Below are positions 34,651 through 41,181 of a stretch of 43,556 nt of DNA, one piece after another (the first letter of the stretch is position 1; each line of letters begins with the position of its first letter). This DNA comes from a virus. The stretch is from positions 1 through 43,556 of IMG/VR virus record IMGVR_UViG_3300035073_000011. One strand, given 5' to 3'. Position numbers and translations under genes: made by a program. Below the pieces are notes generated by a model. It worked only from the letters and a program-made list of their open reading frames with translations, did no database searches and was not told the origin of the DNA.

Positions 34651-34725
34651 CGGTTGGATTCCCACGGCGTGGGGGGTGGAACGGACCGTCGCCCATGTGT
34701 TCCACCCCCGTTGCAGTTCCAACCG
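34651..34725 (-). promoter_or_regulatory. Structured mRNA leader of the primase-helicase gene
   Basis: An outer 8-bp inverted repeat (34651-34658 with 34718-34725) encloses an inner perfect 11-bp repeat (34672-34682 with 34699-34709, GGGGGTGGAAC arm). The structure begins about 8 nt from the predicted RNA 5' end and finishes 20 nt before the GTG start, so it can influence translation. Possible autoregulatory target. Confidence 0.72.
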
Positions 34726-34739
34726 TAGGAGACAAGACC

Positions 34740-34768
34740 AGTATACCACGCCGGGTGGCGGCTGTCAA
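34740..34768 (-). promoter_or_regulatory. Sigma70 promoter of the repeated family
   Basis: TTGACA (34763-34768), a 17-bp spacer and TATACT (34740-34745) with TGG extended -10 on the - strand, preceded by AAAGTATAC. It is the closest match to the family consensus and drives the primase-helicase leader. Confidence 0.92.
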
Positions 34769-34801
34769 GTATACTTTCAACCGCTCTGAACCTGTAGCCG
34801 G

Positions 34802-35038
34802 CTAAAAATCATCCGATTCCAAATCAGCCGGATTTGCGTTAGTTTTATTCCATACCCTAGCAAGCGTTATCTTCCTGTATACCTTCCCGCGCTGACTCAT
34901 CATGCTAGCTTCTATAGTAGGGTTCGGGTTCCTGTTCCGGTTGTGCTTGGAATGCCAGCGTGTTCGGCATGTTACGTTGCAGAACAGCTGGTTCTTCGCC
35001 TTTTGGAACAGCTCTCGTTCACAGTGTTTGCACTGCAT
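34802..35038 (-). CDS. Small zinc-finger protein
   Basis: 78 aa from the ATG at 35038, which has AGGAG seven bases upstream; the longer frame to 35200 reads through a GC-rich structured gap and is rejected. The N-terminus has CxxC (CKHCERELF), then CNVTC (C24, C28) and a His, a plausible zinc ribbon; the rest is basic and Asn-rich (KHNRNRNPN). A nucleic-acid-binding role is likely; no exact family is known. Confidence 0.75.
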   Translation of the reverse strand: MQCKHCERELFQKAKNQLFCNVTCRTRWHSKHNRNRNPNPTIEASMMSQRGKVYRKITLARVWNKTNANPADLESDDF

Positions 35039-35196
35039 GTTCACTCCTATTAGAAGGGCGGCCCGCCAGCGCGCGTGGGGCGCTGGCCGTGGGGCAGTAC
35101 CGGGTGCCGTATGCATGCCGCTGGCGTACGGGTCCCCGTGGCGCGGCGTATGGCTGCGTACGGACACCCGCCACCCCGCCTGACGTAGCCACCTCC
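35039..35196 (-). other. GC-rich structured gap without a gene
   Basis: 158 bases, clearly richer in GC than the neighbours, with several inverted repeats (GCCAGCG/CGCTGGC near 35068-35087, ACGGG/CCCGT near 35128-35139, CCGTA/TACGG near 35107-35131). The 11-mer GCTGCGTACGG (35153-35163) recurs at 41437-41447. No promoter of the family is present. It may be an RNA element between the 35197 and 35038 genes. Confidence 0.5.
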
Positions 35197-35583
35197 TCAA
35201 TGCTCAGTCCTGTTCCGGTCGAATTTCTCAACTACGTATTCCGCTCCCGGTTCCCCATTCACCTTGTTGATGACTTCGCTGAGGGCGCTGGTTACCTCGT
35301 AGATGAACTTGTTGCTGAATCCCACGAAGTTCTCGCCTGTTCGTATCCCGGTGATCGAGGCTAGGTTCACGATCATGGAACAGACCATGAACACAGACGA
35401 TTCGCAGATGTCGCCCCTGTTCTCTTCGCCGTCGCGTTCGTGGTACATCTGTTCCACTGCGACTATGTACTCACGCAGCGGGGCGTCGATCAGGAACAGC
35501 GACTCATTCGTCGCACCCTCCTGTCTAGCGTGTTCCATCATAAAATCAATGTTTTTGTCGATCGATTCTCGACTGAATGTCAT
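35197..35583 (-). CDS. Unrecognised early-region protein
   Basis: 128 aa, acidic and helical, with LIDAPLREYIVAVEQMYHER in the middle and a hydrophobic segment VFMVCSMIVNLASITGI near residue 65. No HD or nuclease motif was found. It starts within the end of the 35761 gene (38-base overlap) and is followed by the GC-rich gap. Confidence 0.7.
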   Translation of the reverse strand: MTFSRESIDKNIDFMMEHARQEGATNESLFLIDAPLREYIVAVEQMYHERDGEENRGDICESSVFMVCSMIVNLASITGIRTGENFVGFSNKFIYEVTSALSEVINKVNGEPGAEYVVEKFDRNRTEH

Positions 35584-35761
35584 CGCGCTTGTCCTTTTCT
35601 TTTAATTCATCGCGTATTCCTACGAGATCGAAAGTGGTAAATAAACTGAGCAAGTAAGTGACGGCGGAACCAGGTTGGGGGAACCGCCTTGCGAGCTGTT
35701 CCCCCACCTCCACCATCAGATCAAGCTTCAGCTCCTTCGGCGGAACTATTCGCTTTTTCAT
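35546..35761 (-). CDS. Small unrecognised protein
   Basis: 71 aa with a basic N-terminus (MKKRIVPPKEL) and a charged C-terminal half. The ATG has AAGGGG six bases upstream. It overlaps the 35721 gene by 41 bases and the 35583 gene by 38, so three genes are interlaced. No family is recognised. Confidence 0.68.
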   Translation of the reverse strand: MKKRIVPPKELKLDLMVEVGEQLARRFPQPGSAVTYLLSLFTTFDLVGIRDELKEKDKRDDIQSRIDRQKH

Positions 35762-36494
35762 TTTTCCCCTTTGGTGCCTTTGCCGCCAGCCATTCCGGAT
35801 CGGCTTCCCACTTGTCGTTCAGTCCGTCGATGTTCGGGATCAGGATGAACCCGGCTCGAACCACCACCGCCTTCAGGAGGTTGCGGCCCGTCATTCTGAG
35901 CCTCCCCTGCCAGCCGTTCGTCGTGCGGTTGTACTTTTCGAGGCTCACGCCGTTCGCGTTACAGATCGACTCGAACCGGATCAAGTCCGTCTCTTTCTCG
36001 CCCACGCACTGCTCGTTCAGCAGGTTGGCGAGCCAGTCACCGCAATGGGTTGGGTGTCCCATTTCGGCGTAGCGGGCGCGGTATTCCGGCTTCACCACAG
36101 ACCCCGTGGGTTCCGGCTCCTCTTCGTCCGCTGCCGCGTCCCACTCCTCGTTCCAGCGCACGAAGTCGTCGTATTCGTCCTCGTTCTCGCTGTCGTAGGG
36201 GCAATCAGCCGCTGCGAACTTCTGGTGGTAGGCTTCGCCCCCGTCTTTGGGAACCTCTGTTGGCATCAGTGTGCTTATGTCGACGTCTTCCATCGTGGGG
36301 ACAAACTTGGACTCCACTTCCCCGTTCCTGATCTGTTCCTGCATTACGATCATTCGCTCGATCGCTTCATTCGGCGTGGAACCGATGGTGGTTGCGCCGT
36401 GTTCCGGCCAGAACGCTTCGATCTGGTCGTCCTTTTCGGTGAGCATGACGCCGATCTTCGCCGCCTTTTTCACTTGTGTGTGATGTATTCCCAT
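35721..36494 (-). CDS. Paralogous family protein, copy 2, with acidic N-terminal extension
   Basis: 257 aa. Residues about 1-130 are an acidic, Trp-containing extension (DSENEDEYDDFVRWNEEW). The shared domain follows: SVVKPEYRARY near 131, GDWLANLLNEQC near 152, NANGVSLEKY near 178 and the hallmark QGRLRMTGRNLL near 196. The tail is Lys/Ala-rich. GAGGAG precedes the ATG on a 33-nt leader from the 36534 promoter. Function unknown. Confidence 0.75.
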   Translation of the reverse strand: MGIHHTQVKKAAKIGVMLTEKDDQIEAFWPEHGATTIGSTPNEAIERMIVMQEQIRNGEVESKFVPTMEDVDISTLMPTEVPKDGGEAYHQKFAAADCPYDSENEDEYDDFVRWNEEWDAAADEEEPEPTGSVVKPEYRARYAEMGHPTHCGDWLANLLNEQCVGEKETDLIRFESICNANGVSLEKYNRTTNGWQGRLRMTGRNLLKAVVVRAGFILIPNIDGLNDKWEADPEWLAAKAPKGKNEKANSSAEGAEA

Positions 36495-36533
36495 TTCACG
36501 TCTCCTCTGTTCGTAGCACCACGCTACATATTA

Positions 36534-36562
36534 AGTATAGCACGGCGCTGTCCGTCAGTCAA
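36534..36562 (-). promoter_or_regulatory. Sigma70 promoter of the repeated family
   Basis: TTGACT (36557-36562), a 17-bp spacer and TATACT (36534-36539) with TGC extended -10 on the - strand; this copy alone departs from TTGACA in the -35. The RNA 5' end (about 36527) falls at a GTAGC/GCTAC hairpin (36513-36527). Confidence 0.88.
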
Positions 36563-36570
36563 GTATACCT

Positions 36571-37197
36571 TCAGAATTTGTCCAGTATTTCAGTTTCTGC
36601 TCCTTTCAGCGCGTTACTGCTGCTGAGAAGCGACTCCGGTCCTGAATGGAACCATAGTTCAGGGTCGTTCCCATCTAGGTCTTGGTAATACCAGCCGTGT
36701 CGCATTTGTTCGGTTTCAGTCTCTTCCTGATCAAACCACTTAATTACAACGCGATGCGAATATTCGCACTGTTCCGGCTTCAACACGTGGACTCCTTCGT
36801 CCCGGTTCTTCCTTTTCGCCGGTACGGTTTCTTTGTCTGGTTGTTTTCTCCAGTTATCATCAGGAAGCTTTACCTCAGGGTTATTCGATACCTTAGCTAC
36901 TTTCATTGACGCTTCCTCAGTGAGGTAACGCCGTATGAACACCTCGCGGCCCAGAACCTCCAGTTGCTTTCTGACCGCTTTATAATGAACGGAATGCGGG
37001 TTATAAATATGCGCCACAGTTCGACGATCGATACCGAACGCGGCTGCCAGCACCCGCCTGTGAACCCCACTGAGGTAACAAGCGAGCACTGAACAGCGTT
37101 CGTCGAATGTGAGCTTAGGCTCGAACCGCCCCGACCCCCGAAAAATGTGAGGGTACTTACGCAGTTCGTCCATGATCTCTTCGACGGTTTTGGTCAT
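36571..37197 (-). CDS. Helix-turn-helix DNA-binding protein
   Basis: 208 aa. Residues about 30-65 form a helix-turn-helix: FDERCSVLACYLSGVHRRVL followed by AAAFGIDRRTVAHIYN. The C-terminal part is acidic with Trp/Tyr (HGWYYQDLDGNDPELWFH). It is the only clear HTH regulator in the window and ends just before a promoter of the repeated family, so it is a candidate to control these promoters. It overlaps the upstream acidic gene by 4 bases. Confidence 0.8.
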   Translation of the reverse strand: MTKTVEEIMDELRKYPHIFRGSGRFEPKLTFDERCSVLACYLSGVHRRVLAAAFGIDRRTVAHIYNPHSVHYKAVRKQLEVLGREVFIRRYLTEEASMKVAKVSNNPEVKLPDDNWRKQPDKETVPAKRKNRDEGVHVLKPEQCEYSHRVVIKWFDQEETETEQMRHGWYYQDLDGNDPELWFHSGPESLLSSSNALKGAETEILDKF

Positions 37198-37418
37198 TTT
37201 TCCTCTTCTTCCTCCGTTTCGTCGTCTTCTACTTCGATGTCGTCTTCATCGAAATAGGCCACTCCACCCTGTCCGGCAGCGATTGCGTCCTCCAGTTCGG
37301 ACACTTCGACGCCAGCGCCCGATGCCGCTTCGTCCGCGTCCAGACCCACGAAGACCTTTCCATCGGCGTCTTCAAGGGTGTACGTTTCGCCGGTCTGCGT
37401 AACTTTTACGGTTCCCAT
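37194..37418 (-). CDS. Small very acidic protein
   Basis: 74 aa. The N-terminal part is beta-like (VKVTQTGETYTLEDADGKVF) and the C-terminus is almost pure Asp/Glu (DEDDIEVEDDETEEEEEK), a DNA-mimic-like or charge-mimic composition. GAGG precedes the ATG. No family is recognised. It shares the 37464 promoter with the HTH gene. Confidence 0.72.
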   Translation of the reverse strand: MGTVKVTQTGETYTLEDADGKVFVGLDADEAASGAGVEVSELEDAIAAGQGGVAYFDEDDIEVEDDETEEEEEK

Positions 37419-37436
37419 TTGTTCCTCTTACAGCTT

Positions 37437-37461
37437 GGGCGTGGCCGGTTTAGCCACGCCC
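37437..37461 (-). promoter_or_regulatory. Hairpin at the RNA 5' end downstream of the promoter
   Basis: A perfect 9-bp repeat (GGGCGTGGC with GCCACGCCC) with a 7-nt loop lies between the -10 (37464) and the ATG at 37418. The predicted transcription start (about 37457) lies inside its first arm, so it may be an operator as well as an RNA hairpin. Confidence 0.62.
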
Positions 37462-37463
37462 CA

Positions 37464-37492
37464 ATTATAGCACACCGCGTGTACGGTGTCAA
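37464..37492 (-). promoter_or_regulatory. Sigma70 promoter of the repeated family
   Basis: TTGACA (37487-37492), a 17-bp spacer and TATAAT (37464-37469) with TGC extended -10 on the - strand: a full consensus promoter. It drives the acidic 74-aa protein and the HTH gene. Confidence 0.93.
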
Positions 37493-37511
37493 GTCCTGCT
37501 TCTAGCTGCTG

Positions 37512-37802
37512 CTATTCACGGCAGCGAACACGCTGCTTCAGTGCAGGCCAGCCTTCAAAATTGGCTTCATGTGGGACGCTAGTGATTTTGCCTTCTTCCA
37601 CGAAGTCGCACCACTCTTGCGCTTCCGCAACGGAGCGGAACTGCCCGACACACGGCGAACGCCTGCCATCACGCACTTCAGCATCAGTGATCCAGTCAGC
37701 ATCGCTAACCATATAAACAGTGTCGCCATCGCGATTAACAAATGGCTCAATATGGAAGCGACTATAATCTCCGTAATTCCAGCCTTTGTGCTCATTTTTC
37801 AT
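37512..37802 (-). CDS. Unrecognised early-region protein
   Basis: 96 aa from the ATG at 37802, which overlaps the upstream TGA (TGATG). It is acidic and Trp-rich (GWNYGDYSRFHIEPFVNRDG, FRSVAEAQEWCDFVEEGK). The middle has a beta-hairpin-like pattern. No family is recognised. Confidence 0.72.
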   Translation of the reverse strand: MKNEHKGWNYGDYSRFHIEPFVNRDGDTVYMVSDADWITDAEVRDGRRSPCVGQFRSVAEAQEWCDFVEEGKITSVPHEANFEGWPALKQRVRCRE

Positions 37803-37996
37803 CACCCGTTGTCCTCTATTGGTTCATCCGCGTAGTAGTTCGGGTTGTCCAGCACTTCCTTGCGGTAGCGCTTCGTCACCCGCTCATCGAAACAGTCCGA
37901 ACAGGTGCGGACAAGCGGGATGCCTCGCGCGTCGTAGCGCCAGAATGACAGCTTTTCGCTGCCGCAGTTGCAGACCTTCCGTACGTAGTCAGCCAT
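37802..37996 (-). CDS. Small zinc-ribbon protein
   Basis: 64 aa. Two cysteine pairs, CNCG (residues 9-11 region) and CSDC (32-35), with an intervening basic beta stretch (FWRYDARGIPLVRT) give a zinc ribbon. The C-terminus is acidic. It is coupled by 1- and 8-base overlaps to its neighbours. Possible RNA polymerase- or nucleic acid-binding modulator; not more can be said. Confidence 0.73.
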   Translation of the reverse strand: MADYVRKVCNCGSEKLSFWRYDARGIPLVRTCSDCFDERVTKRYRKEVLDNPNYYADEPIEDNG

Positions 37997-38213
37997 TGTC
38001 TGCCTCCTCGCTGGGGAACGTGATGTTCCACTCTTCGGGTGTGATTCCCGTCATCAGAAATTCGCGCTCCTCGTCGTTCAGTTCAGGAAAGATCTCCTGT
38101 ATGAGTGGGCGCTTTTCGCTGGTGTAGGCGGCGATCTGTTCACGCGTCATTTCGTACAGGCGCGTGTGGTTTATGCCAGTTAGCATGCTGGTCATTGTTA
38201 CTGGAATTCGCAT
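37989..38213 (-). CDS. Unrecognised early-region protein
   Basis: 74 aa from the ATG at 38213, which has AGGAG eight bases upstream; the longer frame to 38264 would overlap the previous gene. It has TGINHTRLYEMTREQIAAYT in the first half and an acidic C-terminus. No family is recognised. Confidence 0.7.
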   Translation of the reverse strand: MRIPVTMTSMLTGINHTRLYEMTREQIAAYTSEKRPLIQEIFPELNDEEREFLMTGITPEEWNITFPSEEADNG

Positions 38214-38214
38214 C

Positions 38215-38418
38215 TTAGCGCTCCTGTTTCGCATACCATTCGTCGTACGTTTCGAATCGCTCACCGAAAGGAAGCGCTACGCCGTCAATGGCGTCACACC
38301 TTCCGAACTCCTCGATCGCCCACTTCACATCGTCTTCGGGCAGGTCAAGAATCTGCGCTGTGTTCTTCACGCTGTAGTTCCCTACTACTGCGCCGTGGTT
38401 TGTGTACACTGTAAGCAT
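38215..38418 (-). CDS. Unrecognised early-region protein
   Basis: 67 aa from the ATG at 38418, preceded by GGAG; the longer frame to 38613 has an Arg/Thr-rich N-terminus that is antisense-like shadow of the 38659 gene and is rejected. The protein has ILDLPEDDVKWAIEEFGRCD and ends YDEWYAKQER. The start overlaps nothing and the stop is one base before the next ATG. Confidence 0.7.
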   Translation of the reverse strand: MLTVYTNHGAVVGNYSVKNTAQILDLPEDDVKWAIEEFGRCDAIDGVALPFGERFETYDEWYAKQER

Positions 38419-38419
38419 A

Positions 38420-38659
38420 TCAATCGTCTCCTTCATAGTCGTCGTAATAGCCGCCGGGGTTGTCGTATTCGCGCATTGCCTGTTCATAGATTCGCTTTTC
38501 GCGCGCCGCTGTGTCTTCTGGCGATTCGAGCTGGACGCAACGCGATTCGGGGTAGTCTTCGCGTAGCTGTTCGTACGCCTCCTCGCGTGTGTCCGCTTCG
38601 ACGCCCACGCCAAATTCGCAGCGCGTTTCGTCGAGCATAACTGCCCAGAACCGTGTCAC
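38420..38659 (-). CDS. Unrecognised acidic early-region protein
   Basis: 79 aa, acidic. The N-terminal half (FWAVMLDETRCEFGVGVEAD) could be a beta hairpin followed by a helix (TREEAYEQLREDYPE); the tail is Asp/Tyr-rich (YYDDYEGDD). A 4-base overlap couples it to the upstream gene. No family is recognised. Confidence 0.72.
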   Translation of the reverse strand: MTRFWAVMLDETRCEFGVGVEADTREEAYEQLREDYPESRCVQLESPEDTAAREKRIYEQAMREYDNPGGYYDDYEGDD

Positions 38660-38925
38660 AGTGATTCCTCCACCTTCTTCATCTGTTCCGCTGCCAGCCG
38701 ATTCAGTATCGACTTATGCACCGCCGAAAAAGAAGACCAGAAGTCAGCCACGCAATTCAATCCTATTACATCGTGCGGGCCGATGTCTTCGATATTGGCG
38801 AGGTACTTGGTGTTGTACCGTGGAACACACTCCCAAAGGGCTTCGTACAGGGTCGGTATTACGCCTTCCCAGCACTCAGCCACCTCGTCAGGTGTGATGT
38901 ACTTCAATGCAGTGTGTGGTTTCAT
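38656..38925 (-). CDS. Unrecognised early-region protein
   Basis: 89 aa, mainly helical, with YITPDEVAECWEGVIPTLYE and DFWSSFSAVHKSILNRLAAE. The ATG has AAGGAG upstream (the recurring GGAGAC-type site). It begins a tightly coupled run of five small genes. No family is recognised. Confidence 0.72.
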   Translation of the reverse strand: MKPHTALKYITPDEVAECWEGVIPTLYEALWECVPRYNTKYLANIEDIGPHDVIGLNCVADFWSSFSAVHKSILNRLAAEQMKKVEESL

Positions 38926-38935
38926 TTGTGTCTCC

Positions 38936-39124
38936 TTAGTTCGGCATCACAATGCCAATGGCCTTGTACTTGCCTTGCGCCGCAGCCTCGTGTACTTCGG
39001 CGATTTCTTCATTCGTGGCGTTTTCTACGCCCGGCTTATCCATCACCAAGCGACTCAACGGCGGAAGACCGTGTTCCTCACACTCGTCGTCGATCTCCTT
39101 AAGTAGTTGCATCATAGGTTCCAT
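38936..39124 (-). CDS. Unrecognised early-region protein
   Basis: 62 aa, acidic N-terminal helix (LLKEIDDECEEHGLPPL) and an Ala-rich C-terminal half. The Shine-Dalgarno AGGAGAC lies 7 bases upstream. The structured element at 39151-39191 lies in its leader. No family is recognised. Confidence 0.7.
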   Translation of the reverse strand: MEPMMQLLKEIDDECEEHGLPPLSRLVMDKPGVENATNEEIAEVHEAAAQGKYKAIGIVMPN

Positions 39125-39150
39125 ATTTTGTCTCCTACTGGCTTCGTCAA

Positions 39151-39191
39151 CACCCGCATAACGGGTGGAGGCGAGGGGTCGGACCTCGCCT
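39151..39191 (-). promoter_or_regulatory. Repeated structured RNA element, copy A
   Basis: Two adjacent hairpins in the gap 39125-39200. Hairpin 1 (39169-39191) has an 8-bp stem and the loop TCCGACC (read on the - strand); hairpin 2 (39151-39167) is CACCCG-loop-CGGGTG. It follows a stop codon by about 10 bases and precedes a GGAGAC ribosome site. Copies B and C share the loop and order with different stem bases. Confidence 0.75.
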
Positions 39192-39200
39192 TTCTGCCTG

Positions 39201-39386
39201 TTACTTAGTCTCCGAAAGGTTCACATAGGCGTCGAGGTTCGTGTTGGTTAGGCGCACGCCATTCATAAACGGCACCTCCACGAGGTTCGGGTATCGCTCG
39301 TGGAATTCGTCGATTCGCGCCCACGCGCGCTTCTTGTATTCCGCCTTGGATTCGCCAGCGGTTCGGCCGGTCATTGACTTTATCAT
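39201..39386 (-). CDS. Unrecognised early-region protein
   Basis: 61 aa, basic N-terminal half (AEYKKRAWARIDEFHERYP) and a beta-like C-terminus (NGVRLTNTNLDAYVNL). CGGAGAC lies 7 bases before the ATG. First gene of the 39426 promoter, with a 33-nt leader. No family is recognised. Confidence 0.7.
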   Translation of the reverse strand: MIKSMTGRTAGESKAEYKKRAWARIDEFHERYPNLVEVPFMNGVRLTNTNLDAYVNLSETK

Positions 39387-39425
39387 GTTTGTCTCCGTTT
39401 GTTGGGCGGGTTGGCCCGCACACCG

Positions 39426-39454
39426 AGCATAGCACGGCGCGCGGGCGCTGTCAA
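39426..39454 (-). promoter_or_regulatory. Sigma70 promoter of the repeated family
   Basis: TTGACA (39449-39454), a 17-bp spacer and TATGCT (39426-39431) with TGC extended -10 on the - strand. The RNA 5' end (about 39419) coincides with a GCGGG/CCCGC hairpin (39406-39419). Confidence 0.88.
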
Positions 39455-39461
39455 GTCCTGC

Positions 39462-39692
39462 TTATGCGGGACCGTACGTTTCGGCTCTTACGTCGTGGTA
39501 AACGACGCTCGCTTCTAGGTCGATTGTAACCCTTGGCATCGGCTCTTCTATCTCGCTGAGAAGATCGTCAGGGTGATAGATTTGCCAGTGTTCGTCAGCG
39601 TAGCCAGCGCAGGCCAGCTGAACGAACGGCCGCATTCCCCACAGGCGCTCTAAGCCGACGAGGGTGGTGTTTAGTATGTCGTTGTGGTTCAT
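39462..39692 (-). CDS. Unrecognised acidic early-region protein
   Basis: 76 aa with GLERLWGMRPFVQLACAGYA and a C-terminal beta-like segment (VTIDLEASVVYHDVRAE). AAGGAG-type site upstream (GAGTGAAAC ATG). The stop lies 8 bases before the -35 of the next promoter. No family is recognised. Confidence 0.7.
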   Translation of the reverse strand: MNHNDILNTTLVGLERLWGMRPFVQLACAGYADEHWQIYHPDDLLSEIEEPMPRVTIDLEASVVYHDVRAETYGPA

Positions 39693-39695
39693 GTT

Positions 39696-39977
39696 TCACT
39701 CTCCTTCTATATGTTCAAACTGGTTGCACTCATTCACGTAGTCCCAGAAGATCTCCTCTTCATGTGACATTTCGTCGGGCGGGAACATGTCTCCTTCACG
39801 CAGCTTGTCATCGATGTCGAGCACCGCCGAAACGGAGATCCCCCATTTCTCAGCGGTTATGCGCGCCGCACCGAGCCATTTGGTTGCGACTCCGAGCTTT
39901 TCATCGATGTTCAGGTCTGGGTTCGTGATGGTTCGCACGATCCGCGCCGTTAGTTCTACTTGTTCATCAAATTCCAT
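39696..39977 (-). CDS. Unrecognised acidic early-region protein
   Basis: 93 aa, helical and acidic (EFDEQVELTARIVRTITNPD, HEEEIFWDYVNECNQFEH). The ATG has CGGAGAC seven bases upstream and lies downstream of structured element B. No family is recognised. Confidence 0.7.
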   Translation of the reverse strand: MEFDEQVELTARIVRTITNPDLNIDEKLGVATKWLGAARITAEKWGISVSAVLDIDDKLREGDMFPPDEMSHEEEIFWDYVNECNQFEHIEGE

Positions 39978-40009
39978 TTTTGTCTCCGTTTGGTTGGCTT
40001 CATCAGTAC

Positions 40010-40050
40010 GGGCATAACCCGCAGAGGCGAGGGAGTCGGACCCCCGCCTT
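40010..40050 (-). promoter_or_regulatory. Repeated structured RNA element, copy B
   Basis: Hairpin 1 (40026-40050) has 8 base pairs plus one A-C mismatch and the loop TCCGACT (- strand); hairpin 2 (40010-40022) is CGGG-loop-CCCG with the loop TTATG also seen in copy A. It begins 10 bases after the stop of the 40060 gene. Confidence 0.75.
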
Positions 40051-40059
40051 TCTGCCTGT

Positions 40060-40344
40060 CTAGGCTACGTAATGCCAGTGCCAGCCGCTTGGTGCGGGGT
40101 CGTTAGGTTCTTCAGGATCGGGTTCGCCCGGCATGAGAATCCACTCACCGCTTTCGTTGATGATCGCGAAGTGAGTGCAACCAGCGAGGTCGTTGTCCCA
40201 TTCGCCATCGCTGCCGTGCTTCCCTATAATAAAGACGTCGCGATCTTCCTCGTCGCCGAGCGCCGAAAGGAGCGCAAGCATCCAGCGCGCCTCTTCCAGG
40301 GTGTTCCATCCCTGTTCGTATCCGTCGATGTTCTCCCAGCTCAT
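40060..40344 (-). CDS. Unrecognised Trp-rich acidic early-region protein
   Basis: 94 aa from the ATG at 40344, which overlaps the upstream TGA (ATGA); an earlier ATG at 40368 is less likely. The product is Trp-rich (GYEQGWNTLEEARWMLALL, SGWHWHYVA) with the segment DVFIIGKHGSDGEWDN. No family is recognised. Confidence 0.72.
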   Translation of the reverse strand: MSWENIDGYEQGWNTLEEARWMLALLSALGDEEDRDVFIIGKHGSDGEWDNDLAGCTHFAIINESGEWILMPGEPDPEEPNDPAPSGWHWHYVA

Positions 40345-40517
40345 TCGCTTATCCACTCGTCGCGCCACGCGCTTACTGTGATTGGCTCGTCTTCCGCCGT
40401 GGTAGCGAAGGGCAGCTGCCTTCTCTTGTATTCGACCAGCGCCACTTCGATGCAGGCGAACAACTCCTCGGGTTCAGTCGGTCCTTCGAACTGTATTCCA
40501 ACCCATATCTTCGTCAT
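40341..40517 (-). CDS. Small acidic protein (58 aa)
   Basis: ATG at 40517, one base after the upstream stop, and TGA at 40341 overlapping the next ATG. The product begins MTKIWVGIQFEGPTEPEELF and ends SAWRDEWISE. It is acidic and helical. The translational coupling on both sides supports it as a real gene. No family is recognised. Confidence 0.75.
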   Translation of the reverse strand: MTKIWVGIQFEGPTEPEELFACIEVALVEYKRRQLPFATTAEDEPITVSAWRDEWISE

Positions 40518-40736
40518 CTATTCCTCCATGGTGAAGTCGTTGATCGTGATTGCGTGCTGTTCGCCTGTCTCGTAGTCTTCGACGCTGGCGATTTCGACGC
40601 TGTTGTCACGCAGCGAAATGAGACCGTGCATAACACACTCCACGGCATCTTCGCGCGTCATTCCAGGCGGGGTGGTTCCCATACCGAAAGTGATAGTCAG
40701 TTTCAGCTGGAATTCCGTGCCTGTGTCTTCAGTCAT
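40518..40736 (-). CDS. Unrecognised early-region protein
   Basis: 72 aa with a beta-like N-terminus (FQLKLTITFGMGTTPPG) and an acidic helix (REDAVECVMHGLI). A 4-base overlap links it to the upstream gene. No family is recognised. Confidence 0.7.
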   Translation of the reverse strand: MTEDTGTEFQLKLTITFGMGTTPPGMTREDAVECVMHGLISLRDNSVEIASVEDYETGEQHAITINDFTMEE

Positions 40737-40993
40737 TTAAACCTCCTGTGATTAGCGTGCTTTTCGAGCCATTCGCCAAATGAAGTGATTTCTCTATTCG
40801 GGTGTTCGATTTTATGTGAACGAAGTAATCCACGCAATACGCTCACGTAGGCGGAATCACCCGCATGACGAAACACGTAGTAATCGTGCCACTTCTTGTA
40901 TTTTTCTAGTTCCTTCGAGTCTTTTGACCACGCCGAAAGATGACTACTTATTTCAGCGCGCAAAATTTTTATTAATTCTTCATCTTCGGTCAC
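40733..40993 (-). CDS. Unrecognised basic/acidic helical protein
   Basis: 86 aa, helical and highly charged (ELIKILRAEISSHLSAWSKD, EKYKKWHDYYVFRHAG), with a basic C-terminus. It overlaps both neighbours by 4 bases. No family is recognised. Confidence 0.7.
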   Translation of the reverse strand: MTEDEELIKILRAEISSHLSAWSKDSKELEKYKKWHDYYVFRHAGDSAYVSVLRGLLRSHKIEHPNREITSFGEWLEKHANHRRFK

Positions 40994-41148
40994 TTTGTCC
41001 TCCTGATTCGCTCGTTCAGCCGCTCCTTTGCGTAATGCGCTTCATCGCGCGCCACCTGAAGATCGAATTCCAGTTCGCGTATTCGCTGTTCTAGCTGCTT
41101 GATGTACTCCTCTTTACGTTTACGGTATGCGGCGTAACGACTTTGCAT
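40990..41148 (-). CDS. Small coiled-coil protein
   Basis: 52 aa from the ATG at 41148, which has GGAGGAAG seven bases upstream; a GTG at 41178 lies in the promoter region. Strong heptad-like helix (KRKEEYIKQLEQRIRELEFD, LNERIRRTK). First gene of the 41182 promoter. No family is recognised. Confidence 0.75.
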   Translation of the reverse strand: MQSRYAAYRKRKEEYIKQLEQRIRELEFDLQVARDEAHYAKERLNERIRRTK

Positions 41149-41181
41149 TGCTTCCTCCGTTGGGCGCGTGGTGCGCACACC

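Noticed and set aside
35197-35583. HD-domain DatZ-like dATPase
   Set aside because: No H...HD...D pattern is present; the protein is helical but lacks the metal ligands.
35658-36626. 322-codon + strand frame opposite the 35721 gene
   Set aside because: It runs across the promoter and several coupled - strand genes and encodes an Arg/Leu/Val-rich protein without a motif; antisense shadow.
38215-38613. Longer 132-codon version of the 38418 gene
   Set aside because: Its first 65 codons are Arg/Thr/Asn-rich and lie in the antisense-like frame of the 38659 gene; the ATG at 38418 has a good ribosome site.
39151-39191. tRNA gene suggested by the T-loop-like GGTCCGAC element
   Set aside because: No anticodon arm, acceptor stem or D arm can be drawn; the element is short and repeated in leaders.
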